A DNA stretch of 64,000 bases from Nageia nagi (taxonomy: Eukaryota; Pinophyta), in NCBI GenBank assembly GCA_050084985.1, contig JBITNC010000001.1:126108001-126172000 (forward strand), given 5' to 3'. The notes below the pieces were generated by a model. It searched no databases and had not been told where the DNA came from. It saw only the letters and a list, made by a program, of their open reading frames with translations. Shown in pieces: positions 25,001 through 37,000 of this stretch. Made by a program: the position numbers and the translations under genes. Numbering within the stretch: the stretch's first letter is position 1; every line of letters starts with the position of its first letter.

Positions 25001-26914
25001 TGGAGAGGGGTATAGTAGCTTGTAGGTGATGATGCCTAACACCTACCAGCATTGCCACAAGATGTGTTTTAGGACCACTCTATGTGTAGGTGTAGTAGAG
25101 ACTGATCATGACAATTTTATGCAAATGTTATTAGGTGGTTATCCTTCTAGTACACAAGTGAATTTCATGTGTTTTTTAAGGCACATATTTTATACTTAAT
25201 AAGGATAATTTTATACAATTAATATATCAATCTTATGGTATCATGGACATTGTTATGGACTATGGATGTTATTACTAACATTAATATGGACTATGGAATA
25301 TACATTATTTTTTGATATATATGCATGATTTTATCATAGATTTTTGGGGAGGCATATCAATGAATTACATGTTATTTTGATATTTTTATGTTGTTATATT
25401 CAACATACATGAATAATTTAATGTACACCAAGTTAAATTATGATATGGTAATTTAGTAATTATGTTAAGGGAATTCAATGATTATGATATGGAAATTTTT
25501 AAAAATACCAAGTTAATCTAGGAGACTTAGCTCATAATAAAAATTTATTTAATCTAGGTACACAAAATATAAAATAACTTGTAAATTATCAATTTCCTAT
25601 ACAACATTCTCTATTCTTTAAAGTAAATAAGTTAGCTGATAAGTTAAAAGAATTTATTATGGTATGATGTTTAGATTCCTTAGAAATTATCACTAGGGGA
25701 AAATTTTAATTTTGATATAAGGTTCTTGTAGATAATTATCTGAATAAATAATCAACTATATTGGATTACTTTTACACATTAGATCTCATACTAAGTTAGG
25801 TCTTAGAATACATTAACAATATCTTAATAAGTTTATCAAATATTCCAAGATTTTATCTTATGAATGTACTATATGCTCAATGGTAAGTTGAAAATACACT
25901 CATAAAATTCAAATTCCAAGGTATAAACTAGCTCTGCAAATAGGTTTTCCAAAAGTAATTCAAGATATGGAAGAAGGAGAGATTATAGAACTAATCCTTA
26001 AGCAATCCCAATAACAAGTAGTACCATATCGAGATAGTGACACCCAGTACAAGAGTCCAAAGTAGGAGATAACCCTTCCAACTCTAGAAATTCCTACATA
26101 GTAATATTTATAAATGCTTACACCTAGAACTAGAATATTAAACCTCCCAATATAACTTATTTAAAAAAAAAAGGCTTCCTCTTCAAGGCATCCTACTAAA
26201 ACCTTCATAACATAAATTTTAGATATAGATATTAAAAAATAAACATTATCTAACTAGGGACTACGACTCTTAGAAAATGAGGTAGAGAAAGAGGAAGGAA
26301 CCCAAATAGTTAACAGGATGATATATTCCTCCCTAATGTTACATGATACATTATAGATTCCTCACTAATTTTAATAAGATGATAGGAAGAAAATATTAAC
26401 AAATCTAGATGATGAAGATCATCTTCTAAAGTATAAGATGCCTAAATGATAAAAAAATATATATTGAAAATAATTTTGACCACAAATCAAATTCTCTTAT
26501 AGGAAAAAAAATAGAATAGGCAAATTTATATATATTTAAGTAATTTGGAAAGATGCATATATTTTATTTCTAATCATGCTCAATAAGCCTTATGTGATTT
26601 ATTTTATATACGTGACTATAATAAGTTAGTTTAATGATGATTCACCAATATGTTATTCTCTTACAAACTTTCTAGTATCAAATATAAACTAATAATGATA
26701 ATATAAGACAAAAAATTTTAAGAACTAGTAAGGAATAGAATAAGGACTAAAGATAAGACAACCTTAACAATGTTGAAAAGTTTATTATTAATCAAATTCA
26801 AAGTGCATTCATCATAGAATTATTGGTTCAATTTGAGCCCTTATTTTTCCTTATCAAATTACCTAAGGATAGAAGTTTATATGTACATAATATCATTTAA
26901 TTTAGAAGGTACAT
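25001..26914. other. AT-rich intergenic DNA
   Basis: No identifiable feature. A patch at about 25850-26000 reads ILSYECTICSM and LQIGFPKVIQDMEEGEIIEL in different frames. I could not connect it to a known family. Confidence 0.4.
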
Positions 26915-26986
26915 GATATCTAAGGGAATCAAACCCATCACCACTTGGTTAAAAGCCACACAATCTACCAATTGAGCTAAGATAGT
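26915..26986 (-). tRNA. tRNA-Lys(UUU)-like sequence, probably a pseudogene
   Basis: A 72-nt minus-strand cloverleaf. The acceptor strand ACTATCT (26986-26980) pairs with AGATATC (26921-26915) over five of seven positions. The D-arm is AGCTCAATTGGTAGA. The anticodon loop is CTTTTAA, giving anticodon UUU, in the context GGCTTTTAACC. The T-arm is ATGGG-TTTGATT-CCCTT. The D-arm and anticodon arm match tRNA-Lys closely, and the GGCTTTTAACC block is especially like organellar trnK. Mismatches in the acceptor, anticodon and T stems, and a T-loop TTTGATT for TTCGANN, argue for a decayed nuclear copy rather than a working gene. It lies just beyond the 3' end of the large interrupted gene. Confidence 0.55.
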
Positions 26987-26987
26987 T

Positions 26988-27048
26988 GAGGGGAAGGGGA
27001 TGGGAGGAGAAGGGGAGAAAGGGAGGGAGAAGAGGAGGAGGAAAGGGG
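26988..27048 (+). repeat. Polypurine tract
   Basis: 60 of 61 bases are A or G (one T at 27001), including an unbroken 47-base G/A run at 27002-27048. Such tracts can form triplex DNA. It directly abuts the 5' side of the tRNA-like sequence. Confidence 0.85.
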
Positions 27049-27070
27049 TTAGGGATTAGGGATTAGGGAT
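27049..27070 (+). repeat. Three TTAGGGA units (telomere-like)
   Basis: TTAGGGATTAGGGATTAGGGAT directly follows the polypurine tract. The plant telomere unit is TTTAGGG, so these 7-mers differ by one base per unit. With only three units it may be chance or a decayed interstitial telomeric repeat. Confidence 0.6.
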
Positions 27071-27105
27071 AAGAATATTAAGTTATAAATAAGTACTTGT
27101 ATTTT

Positions 27106-28418
27106 TTAGTTTATTGTACCATCTACATCCTCTCTTTTTTCCAATGCTTCCATAATTGTTTCATGTTCCTCTATCTAAGTTATCTACCACAATTTATTAT
27201 GAGGTCTCCCATGAAATCTATCAAGTTTTATATGTGTTCCCAGTACCAAGTTTGAGTATTGTATAATCTTCTTATATATTTGATAATCTTTGTATGTAGG
27301 AAAACCATTTTGTATTATGATATATGCTCATAGCTATGTACCAACAACCACCATAGAACTTGTTAGATACTTAGAACCATCATCATCAACTCGAGTATGA
27401 GTTAACTTATGTTTTATTTCAACACATCAGCCTAACCAATACACTATTCCCTCTTCATTTTCCTTACGTGTAAGAAGAACATACACATGTCCTGGAGCCA
27501 AAATTTGTATCAATAAAGTATAACATATATAAAACTAACATATATACATAATTATGTATTCATATAAATATAACAAATTAAATTACCTGCTTGTACAAGA
27601 TCTGAAATATGATCATAGTCATATGATGCAAAAAATTGATTCTCATATTTAATTCATATTTCCTATTCATAATTTGATTGCATAGGTGTCAAATATCTTT
27701 TGTTTCCATTCCTCAATCCAATCACTATTTGTACATGATTCCCAATCACTTATAATAGAAAACTAATAGAAACATGCAAGATCTCTTTTTCATAAAGTCC
27801 ACGTGCTTGCATTTGAACTCCTAAATGAATACCACTTGTTGATCCATTGATTATCTCACAATCATGATGAATTAGAATATTCTCTTCCTCAACTAACTAA
27901 AAGATTCATTTAATTATATAATTTTCACTTGATCCTATAGATAGTTTGGTATTACACCAATCCATAATTGCATGTGCATCTCTAAATTTGGTTGCCTCTT
28001 CAAATTTTAGTTGCTCTCTAGCAAGAGCTATTTTAACAGATGCACCAGCTCCATCATGCTCTCCTTTACCATGTCCAACATCATAAAAACTCCACATATG
28101 TTAGATATTATTCTCTTTGTGAACTCTACTTATCCAATAAAACATACATGCATTTTTAAAATATCCCATACAATTATCTAACCAAATTAAATATTATTTC
28201 ATTTGAATTTTTATTTTCTTCAAATTGTTGTAAAATACCTTGAACCAATATTGGATAAAGTTGGGTGAATGTAATTGGTTATCACTTATTTAGAAATGGT
28301 ACTCCCTAAAAAATTTTATATTATCTTTAGTATTATCAATTACCTGTCTATATACAATATAAACAAAAATGGAAACTTGCATTGAATTGTAATATTGAGA
28401 TTGAATTTCTTCTTTTGG
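27106..28418 (-). pseudogene. Interrupted transposase-like gene, C-terminal piece
   Basis: 3' third of an old gene whose other parts are at 33364-33397 and 49345-51120. Read downwards from 28418: APKEEIQSQYYNSMQVSIFV, then IWLDNCMGYFKNA (about 28150-28187), FYWISRVHKENNI and MWSFYDVGHGKGEHDGAGA (about 28041-28097). These give a D...D...E-like series reminiscent of an RNase H-fold transposase: D in MVDFV of the 34-bp piece, D in LDNC, E in KGEHDG. A cysteine-poor SDWESCTNSDWIEEWK block follows, then DLVQAG and, after a 95-bp GT-AG intron (27492-27586), HVYVLLTRKENEEG and VDDDGSKYLTSSMVVVGT. It ends at a TAA at 27106-27108. Several stops and shifts make it dead. From memory, similar proteins are widespread and uncharacterised in plants and some animals; I cannot name the superfamily. 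Confidence 0.75.
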
Positions 28419-28423
28419 TGCAA

Positions 28424-29466
28424 TGATTCAAAATTTGGATCTTCATAATATTTAGAAATTCATATTTAGTATGTCTAATGTGTTTTATTCATCATTAGCT
28501 TTCTAACACTCTTTTGGATCAAAAATCTGATTCAATTTGAGGGAGATATGTGATTTCTATGTTTGGGTATTTTTTATTATTAAAAAGTACAAGAGGTACA
28601 AAAAAGAATACAAAAGTAATTTTTTAGGTTCTAATTTATCTTTATATTATTAAATCATGTTATGTATCTCATTTTTCTCTTTCCATAACTTTTTACAGTT
28701 CATGAAACTAGGTTTATGATCAAAAGTTATTACATTTCAAAGTATGCAATTTTTTTAATGAAATGGGGGGCATTTGGAGGCCAAACTACATGGGGGTAAT
28801 TGGAGGCCAACTTGCATGAGGCAATTTGGAGGATAGATTGCATGGGGGCAAGTGTCCAATTTTGATTTGATCTACTTGTTTTAAGTGTAGTTTAGTATTT
28901 TTGCATGGAATTTAATATTTCTAAGGTTTGTTTTATTTTTTAATTGGCTAAAGCCCTTATTTTGGGTGGAGTATTATTTTGTAAGCCTATAATAGTCTAG
29001 AGAGCTTTATTTTTCTTATTGGTAAGCTCATTTTGGAAGATTTTGTAAACTTCTTGAGCCCAAATTGCAAAAGAGGAAAAAGGAGCCAAATGGGTATCTA
29101 GATATATTTTTGTTTTTGTTATTCCCTTAGTTGTAAACACATCCAAATTTGACCCCAAAAAAAATGTATAAAATGGGAGCGAATTGGACATGCCTAGGAG
29201 AGGAAGATTTTGGAGAGTTTAGTTTAGTTTTGGAGGTGAATTTTAAAATTGAAGATTATTTTTGAATGTGAGAAGAGGCTAAGGGTTTGTGGAGGTCCTT
29301 TTTGTACTTGAATTCCACTCCATCCACTATGATGAGAGAGCTAAGATTGTTGGACTAGCCCACATTCCATTCTATCTAAATTTTCTTGTCTTCTGATTAA
29401 ATTTAAGTATGGTATGGTCCTAGTTCAGAGTTAAAGTTAAAATTTAATTCTTAAGTTTATGGATCA
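28424..29466 (+). repeat. 5' LTR of the deleted gypsy element
   Basis: 1043 bp, TGATTCAA...GGATCA. Near 28764-28852 it holds three to four degenerate ~30-bp units of the type GGGGCATTTGGAGGCCAA. The 3' LTR has fewer such units. The LTRs differ by many substitutions and indels (1043 versus 1083 bp), so this is an old insertion. Confidence 0.88.
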
Positions 29467-29706
29467 TGGTAGGTATCAGAGAAAGAAATTGAATTCGGAT
29501 TAACCTATATTTTGTGAGTTTTTTTGTTGATTTTTTGAAAATTATTTTGCATTAATACTAGGTTGCAAAGCAAGAAAGGTGAAGAGAAAATTGTACAAGG
29601 AGATCCTGAGATTGGTTCTAGGATTTTGCTAAGGAAGCAAAGAGAGAGTGCCATGGCCAATGAAGAAGGTTCCAATTTAGAAAAGTAACTTGCTAATATC
29701 ACCTCA

Positions 29707-30613
29707 ATGTTCCAAAATAAGTCACTCCAATTTCAAGACTTCCAAGAACAACAAAATAAGAAAAATGAAGGTGAATCTAGTGAAGGTAAAAAATCAAGTA
29801 ATGAAAATGCAAATAGCAATTTTCAAAGTTCTACTTTGAAGCTTAAGGTTATGTTTGATTTGCTTAGTTTTGATGGAGAAGTGAATGTTGAAACATTAGA
29901 TAATTTGATTAACCAAATTTAAGTATATTGTACAATACAAAAAATTGTTAAAGATGAGGATAAAATCCAATTAGCTACCAATAAGATGGGTGGGAATGCA
30001 CTTATTTGGTAGGAAAGTTGTATTGAAAATTGTATGAAAAGTGAGGATGAATCACTTAATGATTGTAATGCTTCTTTGACTCATTTTGTACAATTTCTTG
30101 GAGATGAATTTTATGCATTGATCTACCATCAAAAAGTAGTAATGAAATGGCAAAGCTTTTGTCAAGGCAAAGGGTAAAGTGTGCAAGAATACATAACAAG
30201 TTTTGAAAAAGGGATACTATGCTAGGTATTTCCCTTAATTCCCAAGACACTCTTCTAAAGTATATTGGTTTTTTGAAAAACTATTTGAAACATATTTTGT
30301 TAATCTTTGATCCAATTGATTTAGATAAAGTTTGCATACAAGCCACACACTTAGAAAAAAGAGGCAAATTTATGAAAGAAAGAAAAACAAAATGCTTCTA
30401 ATTATAACTATTCTAAAAAAAAATAAGGGAAAAGATAAAACCACATATACTACACAAAAAGAGAAGTCAAAATATGTTTACACTCATTGTAAGAGAGAAG
30501 GTCATTTAGAGGTTAAATGTTGGAAATTGCATCTTGAATTATGCCCTAAATTTAAAGACCAAAAGAAAAAGCAAACACTATTGCTAGGAAAATTAATAGC
30601 GGTTCTGATGTAG
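29707..30613 (+). pseudogene. gag: Gag of the deleted gypsy element
   Basis: Gag polyprotein relic in several frames. 29707-29922 starts MFQNKSLQFQDFQEQQNKKN and continues LKVMFDLLSFDGEVNVETLD, the usual start of the gypsy Gag core. A part at 30010-30170 gives DCNASLTHFVQFLGDEF, and 30180-30210 gives VQEYITSFEK. The zinc knuckle (about 30476-30535) reads YTHCKREGHLEVKCWKLH, where the first cysteine of C-x2-C-x4-H-x4-C has become tyrosine. Multiple stops and frameshifts show it is inactive. Confidence 0.8.
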
Positions 30614-30711
30614 ATGAGAAAATGGCATGTATGGTATTGCGTAATTCATCTATTTAAGATGAAATAAAGAAGAAATTGAACTTTTTCACATCAAAGTATA
30701 AGCTAAGAAAA

Positions 30712-32235
30712 TAAGGATTAATACATTGTTTGATCTTGGTTCACAAGTTAACTTGATTACTAAGGAATATGTAAAATCACTTGCACTCACCACTCAACAA
30801 TATCCACACCCATATCCATTGGGATGGGTGCATAAAAAGTCCAAGTTAGAGGTAACTAGACAATGCAAATTGAAATTTGGAATTAACAAGGATTACATTG
30901 ATGAGATTTTACTTGATGTTGTACCTTTGCATATTTGTGGGATTGTGTTTAGAAGTCCTTATCTATGGTATAGAGATGCTTTGTTTTATAGAAAGGAATA
31001 TAAATATAGATCATTAAGGATGGAATTGAATATATGATTAGTTCTCATCAAAATAAGGAAAAAAATATTTCTTTGAAAACTACAGGACAAGCAACGAGAT
31101 TTGTTAATACAAAAAAATGTTTGCAGTTGCAATGGTGAGTTCTCAAAATGAAATGGAAATCATTAAGGCTCTTGATGAATGCAAACCTTAATACAAAGAT
31201 GAAGTTAAAGAAGTAATTTCTGAATTTGAAGAATTATTTCAAATTCTTAAAGAACTTCCACCTAAAATAGATATACAACATGAGATTCAATTGCTTCCTT
31301 ATGTTGCACTTCCTAATATTGGTTTGTATAGACATTCTTTCATGAAAAATGATGAAATTAAGAAACAAATTAAGGAATTACTAGATCAAGGAGTCATTAG
31401 ACCAAGCACATCACCATGTGTATCTCCTATTATATAATTCCAAAAAAAATGGAAATATTGATTTTCTTATGCATGATGGATTACTTTTTCATTTGGGCAA
31501 GTTTTGTATTCCTAAAGGTGAGAGGAATATTCTTATTTGGGAAGCTCACACTTATCATATTTTAGGATATTTTGGCATTGGTAAAATTCTTTCTAATTTG
31601 TAAAGGTATTATTATTGGCCTAAAATGAAAGAAAATGTATCCATATATATCACAGGTTGTATGTTATGTAATGTTAGCAAACCCAGTAACAAGACAACAG
31701 TACACCTTTTACGAGGTGATTATTGTAAGCATCCTAAGACTTGGGATGAACAAATTTGAGTTATATAAAACATGCATATAATATTCATAGAGTGGATCAC
31801 AAATTTCAGGTTGGGGATCAAGTATGGCTTCATTTTAGAAAGGAAAGACAACATGGTAAGGGGAAAAAGTTAAAATCGATAAAGTATGGGCCTTTTAATA
31901 TCATTGATCAAGTTGGTGACAATGTATTTTAGTTAGACCTACCACCTTATATATAGATTTATTCCATTCTTAGTGTGATGATTTTGAAGTTGTATGAACC
32001 AACCTTGGTTGCAAAAGATACAGGTGTCATGTTGCCATTCATGGAGGATTTAGCCCCCAAGCATATGAGTGTTTTACCTGAGGATGCAATATTGGAAAAG
32101 AAGAAGAGGTCATATCATAGTGGTGAACATGAGGTGTGGCATATTATATTAGAGGGCCAACACCCATACGAGGCCAAGTGGTATGCAGTTGATTTAGTGA
32201 GGGATTTCTACCCTCACCTTATTCCATCATCCTAG
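30712..32235 (+). pseudogene. pol: Pol relic with RT/RNase H/integrase cores deleted
   Basis: Protease: NTLFDLGSQVNLITKEYVKS (from about 30720), an aspartic protease site with Leu in the D-[ST]-G middle position, reaching about 31036. RT start: VISEFEELFQILKELPPKID, then IKKQIKELLDQGVIRPSTSP (to about 31420). Here the sequence jumps within about 30 bp into the integrase zinc-binding region: KFCIPKGERN, EAHTYHILGYFGIGK and YYWPKMKENV...CMLCNVSK (31500-31690), an H-x3-H...C-x2-C arrangement. A second jump loses the integrase core. About 31780-31930 gives FQVGDQVWLHFRKERQ and SIKYGPFNIIDQVGDNVF. The C-terminal PEDAILEKKKRSYHSGEHEV with EAKWY resembles a chromodomain-like tail. Confidence 0.85.
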
Positions 32236-32263
32236 GAACTTTTGGGTTCAAAAGCTCTCTCTT

Positions 32264-32275
32264 AGTGGGGAGGAA
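32264..32275 (+). promoter_or_regulatory. Polypurine tract of the deleted gypsy element
   Basis: AGTGGGGAGGAA lies immediately before the 3' LTR, the expected primer for plus-strand synthesis. Confidence 0.8.
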
Positions 32276-33358
32276 TGATCCAAAATTTTGATCTTCATAG
32301 TATTCAAAAATTCATATTCAATATATTCAATGTTTTCTATTTGTCATCAATTTTTTGACACTTCTTTTGGATAAAAAATCTAATTCATTTTGAGGCAAAT
32401 ATGTGATTTCTAAGTTTGGGTATTTTTTATTATTAAAAAATACAAGAGGCACAAAAAAGAAAAATAAGTAATTTCTCAAGTTCCTACTTATGTTTGTTTT
32501 ATTATATCATATTATATAGATCATTTTCCTCTTTCCAGAACTTTTTATGGTTCATGAAACTTACTTCATGATGAAAAGTTATAGCATTTTAAAGTATGCA
32601 ATTTTTTTAATGAAATGGGGGGGCATTTGGAAGCCAAATTGTGTGGGGGCATTTTGGAAGCCAGATTGGAAGCTGCTAATCGTCCAATTTTGATTGGATC
32701 CACCTATTTTAAGTGGAGTTTATTATTTTTACATTTAATTTTATATTTCTAAGATCTATTTTATTTTTTAATTGGCTAAAGACCCCATTTTTGGACTAAG
32801 TATTTTTTGTAAGCCTGTAACAATCTAGAGAGCATTATCTTTCTTGTTGGTAAGATCATTTTGGAAGACTTTATAAACCTCTTGATCCCAAATTGCATAA
32901 GAGGATAAAGGAGCCAAATGGGTATTGATATGTAGCTTTTATTTTTTATTCCCTTATTTGTAACACATCCAAATTTGACTCCAAAAAAATGTATAAAATG
33001 GGAGAAAATTGGACATGCTTGGGAGAGGAAGATTTTAGAGAGTTTATTTCAATTTTGGAGGTGAATTTCAAAAATCAAGATTGAGTGTGAATGTGAGAAG
33101 AGGATGAGGGATTGTGAGGGTCCTTTTTGTACTTGAATTATACCCACTTTGAAGAGAGAGCTAATATTGCTAGGGTAGCCCACATTGGGTGAACAAGGGT
33201 AAATTTGCTTATCTTTTGTGTGCTTAGAGTTCTATTTCTTCTCTAGTTTTTCATTCATTTTATCTAAATTTCCTTACAAGCACTTGATTAAATTTAAGTG
33301 TGGAATGGTCCTAGTTGAGAGTTAAAGTTCAAATTTAATTCTTTAAGTTTATGGATCA
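32276..33358 (+). repeat. 3' LTR of the deleted gypsy element
   Basis: 1083 bp, collinear with 28424-29466. It ends GGATCA and is followed by the TSD TGCAA. Confidence 0.88.
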
Positions 33359-33363
33359 TGCAA

Positions 33364-33397
33364 GAGTATAGTTTTATACAAAATCAACCATTGATAA
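33364..33397 (-). pseudogene. 34-bp middle piece of the interrupted transposase-like gene
   Basis: Only this sliver of the old gene lies between the two LTR insertions. On the minus strand it supplies LSMVDFV*NYT, with the stop where the family has Glu. It connects on one side to the GTI codons at about 49346 and on the other to LAPKEEIQSQYY below 28423. It contains the proposed first catalytic Asp. Confidence 0.7.
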
Positions 33398-34003
33398 TGG
33401 TTCAAATTCATGACAAAAGACCAACAATGGACATAAGGAGTAATTTTTAGTTCGTTGATTTAATAGACAAAGAATTACCATTAAAAAATAATTGCATGAA
33501 ATAATATAATTTTTATTATTCCGAAATCTACACTGCCTCCTCCATGAGGATTACATTTCCTTTATATCCAAATTCTACCTAACGAAAGTTACTAAAAATA
33601 GTAAGTTTTTATTGCACCTAGAAAAATTAGCTTATTATTTTTTGAAAGGATATGAAATAGGTTGGATGAGTTCCAAATTGGAATCATGCATCTTTTATAC
33701 ATTAACTGTGCCATTTCAAAAATAACATCACTCAAATGATACTCTTATAAAAAACTATTAAAAAAATAACACTTTCAAAAATTGGAAAGTAACTTTACAT
33801 GAAAAATTTAGGGTTGAAGATGGAGTCATTAGGCCCTAAAAAGTGAACCAAAATATCCTAGCCTATTTAAGAGATCCTTTCCATGGTGGAGAGAATTTGA
33901 TTTTAGGCAATTTGAAAAAAAAATGGGCCCTAACAGGCACCTGAATCAAAAGTTATGCCCTTGGTAAGGTGACCCAAGATTTTAGGCCTGATTGAGTGCA
34001 TCA
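33398..34003 (-). repeat. Array LTR A (outer, 3' end of the array)
   Basis: 606 bp. On the plus strand it begins TGGTTCAAATTCATG and ends GAGTGCATCA. The left flank is the host gene and the TSD GATAA. The right flank is the polypurine-tract side of body 1. Confidence 0.9.
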
Positions 34004-37000
34004 TTCTCCTCTAATTGAAGAGAACTCAACTCATATGATTTTAATTGATGGAATTCATGTAGCTTCTTACTGTCAATCTTCTTTAACTACCCTTCTAAAA
34101 TCCAACTATTTTCTACTACAGATAATCCTTCCCATCGTACCAAGTACCTAGCATACTGGCCATGTCTAATGGTCATCACCTTTTGATCAATGATATGCAT
34201 GATGCATTCCTTCTTTTTCTTGGAAAGTTGTTCCTCTCAATTTGCTTGACCTTCTAACTCACCATAAAAAATTTCCCCATGGAATGCATATAAATAAGAA
34301 ACATTGAAAATAGGTGAAATATTTAGGTCCACTAGCAATTCCACCTTATATGCATTGTCATTCCTCTTCTCTAGAATCTTGCAAGGACCAATCTTCTTCA
34401 TCTTTAGCTTATTGTAGGTACCTTTAGGAAATTGTTCTTTATGAAGGTGGACCATCACTAAATAACCTTCCTAGAATATCTTCTCTCTTCAATGCAAATC
34501 TATTGCTACCTTATATTTGGTATTGTTCACTTGTAATTGTACTCGAACCTCCTCCTATAACTGTTGTATGTGTTTAGCAAACACCTTAGCATCATCACTA
34601 ACATTTTCTATGAGTAGTAATTTAGCAAAGTCAAGAACACCTATGGGAATATATCCATAAACAACCTAAAATGGTGACTTCCTTGTGGATCAAATAACTA
34701 AACTATTATATGCAAACTCTGCCTATGTTAAAGCTCAATCCCATTGCCTAATCTTTGCTCCAACTATGCATCACAAGAGATTACCTAGACTATGGTTTAC
34801 AACCTCTATTTTGTTGTTAGTTTATGAGTGATATGTGCTACTAAAATATAATCATGTGTCCATTTTCTCCCAAAGGATCCTCCAAAAGTGGCTCAAAAAT
34901 TTGACATCTTGATTTGAGGTGAAAGATTTTGGGACTCCATGCAGCCTTACAATTTCATCAAAGAACAACATTGCAACACTAGTGGCATATTCTATCTTTT
35001 TACATGCAAGAAAATGGGCCATCCTAGAGAATATATCAATAAAAAAAAGTTGGAATCCTTATCTCGTTGAGTCCATGGTAGCCCCAAAATAAAATCCATT
35101 CTCATATCTACCCAAGGTCCAATAGTGATTGGTTAGGGCATATACAAATTGGTATTTTGGGCCTAGCCTTTAGCTGTCTAATATACCCTTCATCCTCTCA
35201 CAAACTTGGTCACATCCCTCCTCAAATTTGGCCAAAAATACTTCCTCGCAACAAGTGTGAGTGTTTTATCTTCTCTAGAGTGCCTAGCTAGACCCTCACT
35301 ATGCAACTCTTGCAAGAGATTTTCCCTCATTGAACCAACTGGAATACATAACTGTGTACCCCTAAATAAATAACCATCTTGTATAACATATTCTACATAA
35401 ATAGGACCAACTTCACCTAGGTTTGGGTCTTTAAACTATCACACAACATGTGCAAAGTTATATTCATCTTCATACATACCTTTGATACTCTCAAACCCAA
35501 TTTCTACATTCTCCATGGTAGTTACCAATAATGTTCTCCTACTCGATGCAATTTGCAACTTTATTTTTCTTCCCTATTTTATTTTTTAAAATAAACACAT
35601 ATTATTGAATGATGGACACCCACTTTGCATTCCTACTATTCAACTTCTTCTAATAATTAATATACCTCAATGCTTCATTATCAATGAAGAGTACAAATTC
35701 CTTAGAGACTAAGTAGTGGTGCCAATATCGTAATACTTGAACAATAGCATAGAATTCAACATCATAAGTGGAGTAGTTCCTTATTACCTCATTCAACTTT
35801 TCATTGAATAATGCAATGGGATGTCCCTCTTGGCTCAACATAGCTCCAATCCCAAGGTCACAAGCATCACAAACAACCTTAAATAGTTTTATAAAATTAG
35901 GTAACACTAAAATAGGAGCTATTGTTATCTTCTTTTTCAAGAGTTCAAAACTCTCTAGTGCTACCATTGTCCATGAGGATTCCTTCCCCTTCATGCAGTC
36001 TATGATAGGTGCCATAAGGTTGCTAAATTTCCTAATGAACTTTATGTAAAAGGTCACCAAGCCATTGAAGCTCCTAACCTCAGTTATGCTCCTTGGACTA
36101 GGCAAATCAACAATCACTTGTACCTTTTCTCCTTCCATATTGAGACCTTCTCTTTAGACCATAAATCCCAAAAACACTAAACTTTCCTATAGGAATCTAC
36201 ATTTCTTCACATTTGCATACAATTTCTCCTTCCTTAATAGATCTAACACCACCCTCAAATGATACAAATGATCCACCTCACTCTTATTTAAAATTAGGAT
36301 ATCATCAAAATATATGATCACAAACTTGCCATTATATTCTCAAAGTAACCTATTCATCAATTATATAAGGGTACTTGGTGCATTTGAAAACCTAAATGGA
36401 ATCACCATCCATTCATATAACCCCTCTTGGATCTTGAAAGTTATCTTCCACTCATCACCTTCCCTAATCCTAATTTGGTAGTGGCCACTTCAGAGATTAA
36501 TTTTACTAACCTCAGCCAAAACATCAATCATATCATCTACTCAAGGTATCAAAAACTCTTTCCTAATAGTGATCTTATTTATGGATCTACTATCTATAAA
36601 CATCCACCAGGAGCCAAATATTTTAGGAGTTAAGAGTTTAGGTGTTTCATAAGGACTCATACTCTCTCTAACCAACCCTCTCTTCATCAATTGATTTACC
36701 TTTTTATTTAACTCATCATTTTGTGTTGGGCTAAGCTAGTAGGTTGCCTAATTTGGAAGGGCTAAACTTAGAATTAGTTCAACGTGATGTTGAATATCTT
36801 TCTTAGGTAGTAGTCACATTAGTAGCTCTTTAGGTATGACATTTGGATATTCTTCCAATAAGTTTAGGGCCACACGTGATATAGTTCTATAATGAAGTCC
36901 TTATTTTACTCTGACGTTAAATATCTTTTCTAATTTATTTTACACCTCCCATAGTTCTATGATGAAGTCCTTTCCTATCAATAAACTTTGACTAGGTACT

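Larger units (their letters stand above)
28424..33358 (+). mobile_element. Ty3/gypsy LTR retrotransposon, internally deleted, with TSD
   Basis: The LTRs at 28424-29466 and 32276-33358 flank 2809 bp. Perfect TSD TGCAA lies at 28419-28423 and 33359-33363. Directly after the 5' LTR is TGGTAGGTATCAGAG, an altered initiator-Met primer binding site. Directly before the 3' LTR is the polypurine tract AGTGGGGAGGAA. Gag, protease, the first part of RT, the integrase zinc finger and the integrase C-terminus with a chromodomain-like tail are present in the correct order. The RT core, RNase H and integrase catalytic core are missing. It is inserted into the old interrupted minus-strand gene and is in the opposite orientation to it. 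Confidence 0.9.

Noticed and set aside
25850-26000. Possible endogenous pararetrovirus fragment
   Set aside because: A few protein-like words in different frames did not match any movement, coat or RT motif I could name.
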